Below are positions 9,366 through 17,338 of a stretch of 34,793 nt of DNA, one piece after another. Location: positions 1 through 34,793 of the forward strand of contig JACDHS010000047.1 in assembly GCA_013820875.1 (NCBI GenBank), in the 5' to 3' direction. This DNA is from Verrucomicrobiota bacterium (GTDB lineage: Bacteria; Verrucomicrobiota; Verrucomicrobiia; Limisphaerales; JACDHS01). The position numbers were made by a program, and so were the translations under genes. The notes under the pieces are model-generated. The model saw nothing but the letters and a program-made list of their open reading frames with translations, had not been told where the DNA came from and did not search any database. How positions within the stretch are numbered: the first letter of the stretch is position 1; each line of letters begins with the position of its first letter.

Positions 9366-11624
9366 ATGAAGGGGCGCAGCTTGCGATCCCGTAAGTTGCT
9401 GGCTGTGGTGCTCCTGGGCTTAATCGGTTTGATCGGTGTCGGCTACTTTGTTTACCAGACCAGGACGCTGCAGGTTTCCGATTTGCCGAATGCAACGCAG
9501 ACCACTTCAACCACCTTCGACAGTTTCGCCGGTTCCAGCAGTTGCCTTGAATGTCATGCGGACCAGTTTAAGGATTGGAAAACCTCTCACCACGCACTCG
9601 CCGAGCGCAATGTCTCCGCCGAACTGGACGACGCGGCATTCGATCCTGAGCGGGAGGTTGTGCATGGTAAACAAACTTCCAGGGTGCAGAAGCGGGATGG
9701 TCAATTCCAATTAGTAACTGAAACCAAACCCGGTCAGACCAATTCCGTTTCACTCGCGCGCGTGATTGGCGTAAATCCGCTCCGCCAATACCTGGTGCCT
9801 GCCGCTGGTGGACGTTTTCAAACCACCGAGCTTGCCTATGATCCGCACCTGGAGGAGTGGTTCAACATGTTTGGCGATGAAGACCGGCGTCCGGGCGAAT
9901 GGGGGCACTGGACAGGGAGGGGGATGACCTGGAATTCCATGTGCGCCAGTTGTCACAACACCGGTCTAGAGAAGAACTACGACGCCATCTCCGACAGCTA
10001 CAAAACCACCATGGTAGAAATGGGCGTCAGTTGCGAATCGTGTCACGGCGGAATGAAACCGCACGTGCAATGGCAGCAGCTCAACCGTGGTAAATCGAAA
10101 AAGGAAAAAGATCCCACCCTCAAACAGTTGACCCGCGATCAAACCCTCGACACCTGCGGTTCATGCCATGCGCGACGCGGCGACCTGACAGGCAAATTTC
10201 TACCGGGCGATTCTTTTCATGATCATTTCAGTCTCACCATTCCGGATGAAACCGATATTTTTTATCCGGACGGACAGGTGCGCGATGAAGATTTCGAATT
10301 CACCGCGTTCCTCGGCAGCAAGATGCACGCGGCGGGTGTTCGATGTGTGGATTGCCACAGTCCGCACACAGGCAAGACGAAGTTGCCGGGCGATGCCCTT
10401 TGTATGCAGTGCCACAACGGTAACATCTTGAATTCGCCGAAGGTTGATCCGCTTACCCATACATTTCACAAGCCCAATACTCCCGGCAGTTCCTGTGTCG
10501 ATTGTCACATGCCCCTCACCACCTACATGGAGAGGCACCCCCGGCGCGATCACGGCTTCACCATTCCCGATCCCCTCTTGACCCTGGAACATGGGATTCC
10601 CAATGCCTGCAATCGTTGTCACTCAGAGCAATCGGCTGATTGGGCGTTGCAACAGGTGGAGCAATGGTATGGCGAAAAAATGGATCGCCGGACCCGTCAC
10701 CGCGCCGACCTGCTGGCCCAGGCGCGTGCCGGAGAAACCAACGCTGTTGCGCCGCTCCTCGAAATGTTGCGCGACGAAACCATTCCACTGTGGCGCGCCT
10801 CCATCGTCACCCTGCTGCGGTCATCGTTGGCCGATCAAAAGGTGATGCAGGAATTACTCGGTCGCACCTCTGATCCAGATCCATTGGTTCGGTCCACCGC
10901 AGCGAGGGCCATCGCCCCTTTGGTTGAGCAACGATTTGCCCCGGCGGAAACCGCTTTGAAGGCGCTCCTGGAGGATGAGTCGCGCCTCGTGCGGATTGAT
11001 GCCGCATGGGCATTGCGACGAAATATCGACACCAACACACCGCCCGGCCAGGACCTCATGGGGTACCTTGCGCTGAACAGCGATCAACCGGTTGGCGCGT
11101 TGCAACTCGGCCATTTCTTTCTCTCGCGCGATGATCTTGGGAATGCCGTGTCTTGTTTTCAACGTGCTGTGAAGTGGGACCCGAACTCCGCTCCGTTGCG
11201 TCACGATTACGCAATCGCCCTGAACCTCTCCGGCAACAATCGGGAGGCAATCGCCCAACTGGAGGAAGCCTGTCGAAGTGCTCCCGGGGAAGCGGAGTAT
11301 CAATACAAACTCGCCCTTGCCTTGAATGAAGCGGGCAATGTCCGTGCCGCGACCGCTGCCCTGGAGCAAACCGTGAAACTCGACCCGCTATATGGGCGCG
11401 CCTGGTACAATCTCGGACTCGCCTACGCCACGAACCAGCGGTTGGATGACGCCGTGAAAGCCCTCGAACGCGCCGAACAGATGGACACTCGTTCCGCAGA
11501 AATTCCCTATGCCCGCGCCACCGTCCTCGCCCGGATGGGACTCGCGGAGGAAGCCCGTGCCGCCGCGAGAATGGCTTTGGAGCGCAACCCGGGATTCACT
11601 GCGGCATCGCAATTCCTGAAATAG
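9366..11624 (+). CDS. Octahaem cytochrome c with HEAT and TPR repeats
   Basis: A 752-residue exported protein. Residues 11-29 form an N-terminal signal anchor. Eight CXXCH haem-binding motifs follow, starting at about residues 60, 193, 223, 264, 327, 346, 377 and 415. Residues about 450-560 read as HEAT-like helical pairs (LLEMLRDETIPLWRASI, DPDPLVRSTAARAIAPL). Residues about 570-752 are TPRs (NAVSCFQRAVKWDPNSAPL and AWYNLGLAYATNQRLDDAV, among others). This fits periplasmic multihaem cytochromes related to the cytochrome c554/nitrite-reductase superfamily, with a protein-binding tail. The redox partner and substrate are unknown. A GGGAG-like ribosome-binding site precedes the ATG. A possible FNR-type site lies upstream. 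Confidence 0.85.
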   Translation: MKGRSLRSRKLLAVVLLGLIGLIGVGYFVYQTRTLQVSDLPNATQTTSTTFDSFAGSSSCLECHADQFKDWKTSHHALAERNVSAELDDAAFDPEREVVHGKQTSRVQKRDGQFQLVTETKPGQTNSVSLARVIGVNPLRQYLVPAAGGRFQTTELAYDPHLEEWFNMFGDEDRRPGEWGHWTGRGMTWNSMCASCHNTGLEKNYDAISDSYKTTMVEMGVSCESCHGGMKPHVQWQQLNRGKSKKEKDPTLKQLTRDQTLDTCGSCHARRGDLTGKFLPGDSFHDHFSLTIPDETDIFYPDGQVRDEDFEFTAFLGSKMHAAGVRCVDCHSPHTGKTKLPGDALCMQCHNGNILNSPKVDPLTHTFHKPNTPGSSCVDCHMPLTTYMERHPRRDHGFTIPDPLLTLEHGIPNACNRCHSEQSADWALQQVEQWYGEKMDRRTRHRADLLAQARAGETNAVAPLLEMLRDETIPLWRASIVTLLRSSLADQKVMQELLGRTSDPDPLVRSTAARAIAPLVEQRFAPAETALKALLEDESRLVRIDAAWALRRNIDTNTPPGQDLMGYLALNSDQPVGALQLGHFFLSRDDLGNAVSCFQRAVKWDPNSAPLRHDYAIALNLSGNNREAIAQLEEACRSAPGEAEYQYKLALALNEAGNVRAATAALEQTVKLDPLYGRAWYNLGLAYATNQRLDDAVKALERAEQMDTRSAEIPYARATVLARMGLAEEARAAARMALERNPGFTAASQFLK

Positions 11625-12121
11625 CGAACCTGTTTCGTAGCAGACGAGGTAACGAGGCTCTGACTTGACTTCGAGCGAGTCGCGCGCCGGATCACTTACG
11701 TGCTTTGAGGCAGTCGTAATGGGTGTCGGCCGTCCCGGCTGCGAGTTCAGGCACCGTCCCGGTGCCTGTTCATAATTCGCCATCGGAACACCGGCGAGAC
11801 GCCCGGTGAACTCGCAGTCGGGACGGCTACGCTACATTCCCGACGCAGGCTAAATCGGCCTTTATGCAGCTCCAACTTTTTCTCGATGGAGAGAAAAATC
11901 GCAGCCCCGATTCCGCAATTTCTTGAGAATGACTTTTATCATCTCCAGGGCTGTTTTACTTTTGGGTCGCTCATTGCAGGCGTTTTTGTTGAAGAGTAGG
12001 AATTTCTTTTTGCGCCGTCGGCTTGTGATGATGTTGATCATGGGTTCACACATCAGATAGCAAGTCCATTGCCTCTTTTTTTGTTGGCGGCTTTCACAGT
12101 TCGCCTTGTTATAGTTGCGCG
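11625..12121. other. Gene-poor spacer between cytochrome and glycosidase genes
   Basis: It holds the palindromic element at 11729-11827 and a small perfect inverted repeat at 11877-11898 (TTTTTCTC and GAGAAAAA around a 6-base loop). A minus-strand frame at 11862-12053 would give a very basic 63-residue peptide, but it has no ribosome-binding site and no recognisable family, so I do not call it a gene. Nothing else is supported here. Confidence 0.5.
11729..11827. repeat. Nested palindromic (REP-like) element
   Basis: The left arm GCCGTCCCGGCTGCGAGTTCA (11729-11749) is the reverse complement, with one mismatch, of the right arm at 11807-11827. Between them lie two smaller hairpins: GGCACC-GTCCC-GGTGCC directly after the left arm, and CACCGGCG...GCCCGGTG. 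The whole can fold as a branched stem. It sits about 100 bp downstream of the cytochrome gene, where REP/BIME-type elements often protect or end transcripts. Only one copy is visible here. Confidence 0.65.
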
Positions 12122-14545
12122 ATGGAAATGACCGTCGAGCAGGTTTGTGATGAGACGCTGGAGCTGCCGAGCGTACCCCGGGCATTTCTTGTGGATCGCC
12201 ATGGTCCTGGTTTGAAACTTTTCCTGGCCCTTCTCCTGTTTCCGCTTTTTGCCACAACCGGAGTGGCCCAGACGATGCTCAAGCTTTCCGCTGTCAAGCC
12301 CGGCACGGAGCGTGTGCAGTTGATTAACAACGGCGACTTCCAGTTTCAGGGACCACTCGTGGGCGGTAGTTACCCTTCTCCGACTGGCTGGAGCAGTTTC
12401 GGTACTTCGGTCGATTTGTCCGCCGGTGTCGGATCCAACATGGTTACCGTGAACAGCGGCGTCGTGGCCCGCGGACAGGTAAACAATGGCGTGCCGGCTA
12501 TCGGGTACATCCAGACCGTCACCCTTGAGCCGGCGACTGCCTATGTGCTCAGCGCCTATCTTTGGAACATGGGGGCGGGGACGAACCGTGTGAACACGGT
12601 CGTTGACTTCAGCGATGCGCCTTCCGAACCGCAACTTCTGCTGACGGCGGGCAATTCCGACGCGGCTGAAGGTTATTTTGTTTACCGCAGCTTTAACACC
12701 AGCAACACCGGGACCAATGTCACCGTGCGCGTCTTCTATGACGGATTGACCGGCATTGGCTCTGCGCCCGCGTATCATCCCCTGGCAGCGCAATGGGATA
12801 ATATCGCGATCACCAAAAGCACCAGTTTTGTCGCACCCCGATCCAGTGGTTCGACTGCCACTCTGCGGCCGCTGGTGAGGATCACGAGTCCGGTCACTGG
12901 TATTTACGCGTATGCCTCGGAAAACGCGCTGCCTCTCCATGCTGATGCCGAAGATCTGGATGGCACGATCGTTAAGGTTCAATACTTCGCCGGGACAATC
13001 AAGGTCGCCGAAGTATTGACCAACCCCTGGACCGCCTACTGGAACGACCCGGTGCCCGGGTTTTGTGTCCTGACGGCAGTGGCTACTGACGACAGGGGAG
13101 CGACGACCGTCTCTGCTCCGGTTTGGGTGAACGTGATCAATCCGCCGTCGTCGCCCGTGGCGCAGATTGCAAAAGGAATTGAGGAAGTCATTCTCTCCTG
13201 GCCGTTGAGCGGTAGTGGTGACGGCATGATCGCGGAGAGCACTTCGAACCTTCTTTCTCCTACATGGACGAGACTCACCAATACCGTGCAGGTGATCGGT
13301 TCCTCGAACAGGCTCACCGTGCCGGTCGGCGCCGGGCCGCAGTATTTCCGACTGACCGCAGAAGTGGACGCGAGCACGCTGACGGGCAAACACATGATGG
13401 GCTATCAAGGATGGTTCGCCACTCCCGGCGACGGTTCATCCGGCGACCGTTGGAATCATTGGTTTCGCGGTCAGAACCCGATTGCCTCCGAAGCAACGGT
13501 TGATGCCTGGCCCGATCTTTCCGAGCTGGATCCGGACGAGCTTTTCCCCACGGGAATGACCTATCCCAACGGCGCTCCTGCCATGCTTTACTCGGCTTAT
13601 AACGAAAAGACCGTGCGCCGACATTTTAAATGGATGAGAGAACACCACCTCGATGGTGTATTCCTGCAACGATTCACCGGCGAGATTTACAGTTCTCAAA
13701 ACTTCGACCGGCTGAACAAGGTGGCCGATAATGTTCGCAGGGGAGCGGAGGCTCACCGCCGGGTCTTCGCGCTGATGTACGACATCTCGGGCCAGCCCAC
13801 CAACACTCTGGTGAGCGCTTTGACCAACGACTGGCTTTACCTGGCGAACACGCTCCGGATCACCAACAGCCCCAATTACCTGCGCCACAACGGCAAGCCG
13901 GTCGTGGCGCTGTGGGGTTTTGGGTTCGCCGGCCGGTCTGATACACCGCAGCAGGCACAGGAGGTGATCAATTTCTTCAAGAACGCGGGTCTGACCGTCA
14001 TGGGCGGAGTGCCGACCTACTGGCGCACACTCAAAACCGACACGCAATCGAACCCAGCCTGGGCACCGGTATTTCGCTCCTTCGATATCATCAGTCCCTG
14101 GGCCGTGGGCAGGTATGGTAACCTCGCGGGTGCCGACAGCTTCAGGCAGAATTTAATCGTGCCTGACATGACGGAAGCCCTTGCCATTGGACGCGACTAC
14201 ATGCCCGTGATCTTTCCCGGGTTCTCCTGGCACAACCTGCATGGCGGCGCATTGAACCAGATCCCGCGCCAGGGCGGGACGTTTTATTGGCGCCAGGCCT
14301 ACAATGCAAAACTCTCCGGATGCACCATGCTTTACACTGCGATGTTCGACGAGGTCGATGAAGCCACTGCCATGTATAAAATGGCGGCCACCGCGAATGA
14401 TGTGCCGGCGCAAGGATCGTGGGTTCCGCTGAACATTGATGGCACCTCAGTTCCCAGCGATTGGTATCTGCGCCTCGCAAACGAAGCATCCAAAATGTTG
14501 CGTGGCGATATTCCCCTGCAAAGCACCATTCCCATCACCCCCTGA
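12122..14545 (+). CDS. Secreted GH99/GH71-like glycoside hydrolase with Ig-like modules
   Basis: An 807-residue exported protein. A long n-region leads to a hydrophobic signal segment (residues 32-49, LKLFLALLLFPLFATTGVAQ). Residues about 60-245 form a jelly-roll-like N-terminal module. Residues about 250-345 are an Ig-like domain (VRITSPVTGIY to VWVNV), followed by a short linker module. The catalytic region is about 425-800. It opens with MMGYQGWFATPGDGS-RWNHWFRG and carries HHLDGVFLQRF, VFALMYDISG and MFDEVDEATAMYK, typical of GH99-like xylosidase/arabinosidase annotations. The acidic DEVDE cluster is the probable catalytic region. The substrate is likely a plant or microbial glycan but is not determinable from sequence. 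A start two codons later is also possible. Confidence 0.75.
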   Translation: MEMTVEQVCDETLELPSVPRAFLVDRHGPGLKLFLALLLFPLFATTGVAQTMLKLSAVKPGTERVQLINNGDFQFQGPLVGGSYPSPTGWSSFGTSVDLSAGVGSNMVTVNSGVVARGQVNNGVPAIGYIQTVTLEPATAYVLSAYLWNMGAGTNRVNTVVDFSDAPSEPQLLLTAGNSDAAEGYFVYRSFNTSNTGTNVTVRVFYDGLTGIGSAPAYHPLAAQWDNIAITKSTSFVAPRSSGSTATLRPLVRITSPVTGIYAYASENALPLHADAEDLDGTIVKVQYFAGTIKVAEVLTNPWTAYWNDPVPGFCVLTAVATDDRGATTVSAPVWVNVINPPSSPVAQIAKGIEEVILSWPLSGSGDGMIAESTSNLLSPTWTRLTNTVQVIGSSNRLTVPVGAGPQYFRLTAEVDASTLTGKHMMGYQGWFATPGDGSSGDRWNHWFRGQNPIASEATVDAWPDLSELDPDELFPTGMTYPNGAPAMLYSAYNEKTVRRHFKWMREHHLDGVFLQRFTGEIYSSQNFDRLNKVADNVRRGAEAHRRVFALMYDISGQPTNTLVSALTNDWLYLANTLRITNSPNYLRHNGKPVVALWGFGFAGRSDTPQQAQEVINFFKNAGLTVMGGVPTYWRTLKTDTQSNPAWAPVFRSFDIISPWAVGRYGNLAGADSFRQNLIVPDMTEALAIGRDYMPVIFPGFSWHNLHGGALNQIPRQGGTFYWRQAYNAKLSGCTMLYTAMFDEVDEATAMYKMAATANDVPAQGSWVPLNIDGTSVPSDWYLRLANEASKMLRGDIPLQSTIPITP

Positions 14546-14594
14546 AATGTAGCTACCAGAACGGGTGGGTGAGAAAGGGTCTTCGCTGTTTTCG

Positions 14595-14663
14595 GTGGAA
14601 TAGAAGTTCAAATGTCCCTCCGGAACAAAGCAAGGCCACTTGAGAAGCAGTTTTCTATTCCAC
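14595..14663. repeat. Long-loop perfect inverted repeat
   Basis: GTGGAATAGAA (14595-14605) and TTCTATTCCAC (14653-14663) are perfect 11-bp complements enclosing 47 bp. The loop contains CAAGGCCACTTGA, a 13-mer that recurs in the 42-bp tandem repeats at 19510-19701. It lies just downstream of the glycosidase and may be a terminator remnant or a small repeat element; there is no T-tract. Confidence 0.5.
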
Positions 14664-14723
14664 TGTAAACACCGAGCAACCGGTGACCCCAGTGCAACCC
14701 ATTGCAAAACAACTACTTGGAAC

Positions 14724-15111
14724 GGTATGCGTGCGGTTCCTACCGAGTGACCTTTTAACAGTAAAAGGTATGTGTGCGTTCCCGTCGAGTGACCTTTTAA
14801 CGGTAAAAGGTATGCGTGCGGCTCCCGCCGAGTGGCCTTTTAACGGTAAAAGGTATGTGTGCGGCTCCCACCGAGTGACCTTTTAACAGTAAAAGGTATG
14901 TGTGCGGCTCCCACCGAGTGACCTTTTAACGGTAAAAGGTATGCGTGCGGTTCCCGCCGAGTGACCTTTTACCGGTAAAAGGTGTGTGTGCGGATCCCGC
15001 CGAGTGACCTTTTACCGGTAAAAGGTATGTGTGCGGCTCCCACCGAGTGGCCTTTTAACAGTAAAAGGTATGCCTGCGGTTCCCACCAAGTGACCTTTTA
15101 CCGGTAAAAGA
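14724..15111. repeat. Tandem array of nine palindromes at 43-bp spacing
   Basis: Nine copies of a 20-bp palindrome, best form ACCTTTTACCGGTAAAAGGT, begin at 14750, 14792, 14835, 14878, 14921, 14964, 15007, 15050 and 15093. The period is 43 bp, with one 42-bp step. The 23-bp intervals are themselves conserved (ATGTGTGCGGCTCCCACCGAGTG with C/T and A/G changes), so this is a tandem repeat and not a CRISPR. Most differences at the palindrome centre (AACAG, AACGG, ACCGG) keep the arms paired. The period is not a multiple of three and no start or ribosome-binding site fits, so coding is unlikely. Confidence 0.9.
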
Positions 15112-15310
15112 TTCACCATATCTATCAAGGCTCTTCCATCTGGGAATATCTCTGATGCTGGTTGGGCTTCCGGTTTGATCATCGCAGTGCTCGTTTTGGG
15201 GCGATGCCGTTCCCATTGGCATCGCTTCGGCGATTCTTGCAGAGTTCCTGATTTCTTTTCCATCCGTTAACCCTCCAAGGCAATTTCGGTGTATGAGATT
15301 ACCGATTTGA
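15112..15310. other. Spacer with one hairpin
   Basis: No gene is recognised. GCGATGCC (15201-15208) and GGCATCGC (15218-15225) form a perfect 8-bp stem with a 9-base loop and no T-tract. It lies beyond the 3' end of the gene remnant on the minus strand and might have been its transcript end. Confidence 0.4.
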
Positions 15311-15616
15311 TCACTGTATCGACTGCATCTTTCGAAGCTTTGCGAGCAAATCAGAAGATGCCTTTTCGGTGAATCGTGCGCCGTTTCCATCGGGTGCCAA
15401 CGCACCACTGGCCGATCGATCACTCCACCAGTCATAGAGAAAATCGGGTGCGTAACCGCCAAGGCCAAAACCCTCTGCATCTTCCCGATAGCAGCCAACT
15501 ACCATCGTGGCCAATTCGGTTCGTTTGATGGGGCGTGTTGGGGCGACCGTGTTTTGATAAAGCCAGGAGTGGGTTTGTTCCGGAACTGGATATTGCGTCC
15601 TGAATGGGCGCGATGA
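15311..15616 (-). pseudogene. Remnant of an unidentified gene (3' end only)
   Basis: Reading the minus strand from an in-frame TGA near 15619 to the stop at 15311 gives about 95 residues without an early start. They include QYPVPEQTHSWLYQNTV, RTELATMVVGCYREDAEG and GGYAPDFLYDWWSD. The residue mix looks protein-like (aromatics and charges well spread, unlike the antisense frames around it), but I recognise no family. The only in-frame ATG is deep inside. Either the 5' part has been lost or the fragment is chance. The flanking sequence up to msrB has no other coding signal; the stretch 15617-15785 holds only a hairpin at 15761-15777. Confidence 0.3.
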
Positions 15617-15760
15617 TCAATCACTAATGCAAGGTCGGGGGGAGTTCGAGGGCCAACACAGCACTGGTGGGGGGGGTGCGTGAAACCCCACTGGTGTAGG
15701 AAATATCCGTTTGCGGACAGGCTCTACTTTTATTTACGGCTTCGCCTGCGCTGGGACTTC

Positions 15761-15777
15761 GGGCCTTTGCTAGGCCC
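15761..15777 (-). terminator. Hairpin downstream of msrB
   Basis: GGGCCT-TTGCT-AGGCCC forms a 6-bp GC-rich stem with a 5-base loop, nine bases past the msrB stop on the minus strand. A T-tract is lacking, so it is only a possible terminator or transcript-stabilising hairpin. Confidence 0.35.
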
Positions 15778-15785
15778 CCTTCTCT

Positions 15786-16400
15786 TCATTTCGATGGCGC
15801 TTTGATTTGCTCTGCTTTAACGAACGGTTCCAGGTATTCGCCGTAACCTTCCTCGTCCATTTTTTCGACAGGGATAAAACGGAGAGAGGCGGAGTTAATG
15901 CAATAGCGCTGGCGGGTTGGAGCGGGGCCGTCGTTGAACAGGTGGCCAAGGTGCGAGTCGGCATCCCTGGATCGGACTTCGACCCGGACCATTCCGTGGG
16001 ATTTGTCGTCTTTTTCCACGACATTCGTTTTTGCGATCGACCGGGTGAAGCTGGGCCAGCCGGTGCCGGAATCAAATTTATCCTGGGAACTGAAAAGCGG
16101 TTCGCCGGAGACGATATCGACGTAGATACCGGGCTTTTTGTTATCCCAGTAGGCATTGCGAAAAGGTGGTTCGGTTCCGCACTGTTGTGTGACGTGCAGT
16201 TGCATGGGGTCCAGTTTTCGGAGTGCTTCCTCTTTGGAACTGGTCTCTTTCGGCTTGCTGTTGGAATTTGTCATGACTTGAGTGGTGGTGTTGGTAGTTC
16301 CCGGTTTGAGGACGGCAGGAGTGTTGGTTTGTGAAACCGCCAAGGCGGCCAACATTGCGCCGACACCAATCAATCCGGTAACTCGCACAAGCAACTTCAT
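15786..16400 (-). CDS. msrB: Peptide-methionine (R)-S-oxide reductase, exported
   Basis: Reduces methionine-R-sulfoxide in oxidised proteins. The 204-residue precursor has a signal peptide ([24 protein letters not shown]) and a low-complexity Thr/Ser/Lys linker to about residue 55. The MsrB domain follows. Its motifs are [54 protein letters not shown] and the catalytic-cysteine motif [11 protein letters not shown]. The frame is open 12 codons further upstream, but the ATG at 16400 follows AGGA and starts a good signal peptide. The CXXC zinc pairs of many MsrBs are absent. The enzyme probably acts in the periplasm as an oxidative repair enzyme. It is divergent from the regulator gene, with a repeat element between them. 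Confidence 0.88.
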   Translation of the reverse strand: MKLLVRVTGLIGVGAMLAALAVSQTNTPAVLKPGTTNTTTQVMTNSNSKPKETSSKEEALRKLDPMQLHVTQQCGTEPPFRNAYWDNKKPGIYVDIVSGEPLFSSQDKFDSGTGWPSFTRSIAKTNVVEKDDKSHGMVRVEVRSRDADSHLGHLFNDGPAPTRQRYCINSASLRFIPVEKMDEEGYGEYLEPFVKAEQIKAPSK

Positions 16401-16502
16401 CTTCCTATAAACTCGCGAACAGGACATTGTTTGCAAGCGAAAGATTTTGAAGCGAGAAGGGGTGAGGGATTAAAGTGGGTGAGATTGCGGCGCGCATGAA
16501 AA

Positions 16503-16659
16503 CGGAGCGCGGCTGTGTGCGAAGCACAGCCGCAGCACGTGAGACTGGAATTAAAGTGTTTGGAGTCCCAATATCGCTCTCAAAAATCACGTGCTGCGGC
16601 TGATCCTACGGACAAGCCAGAACTATAAATGAGACGAACCACTCTGCGGTTGCGCTCCG
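16503..16659 (+). repeat. Dispersed ~160-bp palindromic-ended element, copy 2
   Basis: Same family as 1-163. It holds a perfect 15-bp internal inverted repeat, CAGCCGCAGCACGTG (16527-16541) with CACGTGCTGCGGCTG (16588-16602), enclosing a 46-bp core not shared with the other copies. The right end is shortened (GCGGTTGCGCTCCG). The copy separates msrB from the divergent regulator gene. Confidence 0.75.
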
Positions 16660-16704
16660 CTGGGGGGCGAAAACCACGTTGACTCTGGTTCTTTTCTGCG
16701 GCAA

Positions 16705-16722
16705 TTTCTGTATAGACAGAAA
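16705..16722. promoter_or_regulatory. Operator-like palindrome upstream of regulator gene
   Basis: TTTCTGTATAGACAGAAA is a perfect inverted repeat (TTTCTGT-N4-ACAGAAA) ending six bases before the ATG of the GbsR/MarR-type gene. A matching copy lies before the next genes at 17269-17284. The position suits autorepression. Confidence 0.6.
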
Positions 16723-16728
16723 CAACAG

Positions 16729-17250
16729 ATGAATCCTCTTACACCAGTTCAACAAAAGTTCATCCTTCACTGGGGCACAATGGGAACGCAGTGGGGTATC
16801 AACCGGACTGTGGCGCAAGTCCATGCGCTTCTCTTCATTTCTCCCAAACCGCTCAATGCCGAAGAGATTGCGCAGACCTTATCGGTCGCGCGCTCCAACG
16901 TCAGCACGAGCATCGGGGAGTTGCAGAGTTGGGGAATTGTAAGAAACGTGCCGGTGATGGGTGATCGACGTGACCATTTCGAATCCATCCAGGATGTGTG
17001 GGAGATGTTTCGCATCGTCCTGGAGGAACGGAAACGCCGGGAAATAGATCCGACCCTTGCGATCCTGCGGGAATGCCTGGCGGAAGCCGAAAAATCGAAG
17101 AGCGACGAGCATACCCGGAAGAAACTGACTGAACTGACCCGGTTCTTCGAGACGATGACCAGTTGGTACGAACAAATTCGACGTCTGCCGACCGCCGCAG
17201 TGATGAAGTTCATTAAGCTCGGCGAAAAAATGATTAAAACGCTGACATAA
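16729..17250 (+). CDS. GbsR/MarR-type transcriptional regulator
   Basis: A 173-residue winged-helix DNA-binding protein. The HTH is at about residues 48-75 (LNAEEIAQTLSVARSNVSTSIGELQSWGIV), followed by the wing (VMGDRRDHFE). The long C-terminal helical region probably serves dimerisation. This matches GbsR-type members of the MarR superfamily, which usually act as repressors; the effector here is unknown. A perfect 18-bp palindrome overlaps its presumed promoter, and a near-identical one lies downstream, before the membrane-protein/DUF2071 genes. I infer autoregulation and control of those genes. The ATG at 16729 fits the family's N-terminus. Confidence 0.82.
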   Translation: MNPLTPVQQKFILHWGTMGTQWGINRTVAQVHALLFISPKPLNAEEIAQTLSVARSNVSTSIGELQSWGIVRNVPVMGDRRDHFESIQDVWEMFRIVLEERKRREIDPTLAILRECLAEAEKSKSDEHTRKKLTELTRFFETMTSWYEQIRRLPTAAVMKFIKLGEKMIKTLT

Positions 17251-17268
17251 AAAATTTTCGACTGAGAA

Positions 17269-17284
17269 TTCTGTGACTACAGAA
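17269..17284. promoter_or_regulatory. Second operator-like palindrome
   Basis: TTCTGTGACTACAGAA (TTCTGT-N4-ACAGAA) matches the arms and the 4-base spacing of the 16705-16722 palindrome. It lies in the 88-bp gap between the regulator and the downstream membrane-protein genes, where it could control a separate promoter. Confidence 0.6.
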
Positions 17285-17338
17285 ATAGCTGAAACATGTG
17301 CCGAGCAGCCGAAATAGATTTTTGTTTCCCAGTTCCGG

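Noticed and set aside
11862-12053. Basic 63-residue minus-strand peptide
   Set aside because: No ribosome-binding site, no known family, and it lies in repeat-rich spacer.
12053-13408. 451-residue minus-strand reading frame
   Set aside because: It is antisense to the glycosidase gene, has an Arg/His/Gly-rich shadow composition and no recognisable domain.
14724-15111. CRISPR array
   Set aside because: The intervals between palindromes are nearly identical to each other, not unique spacers, and no cas gene is in the window.
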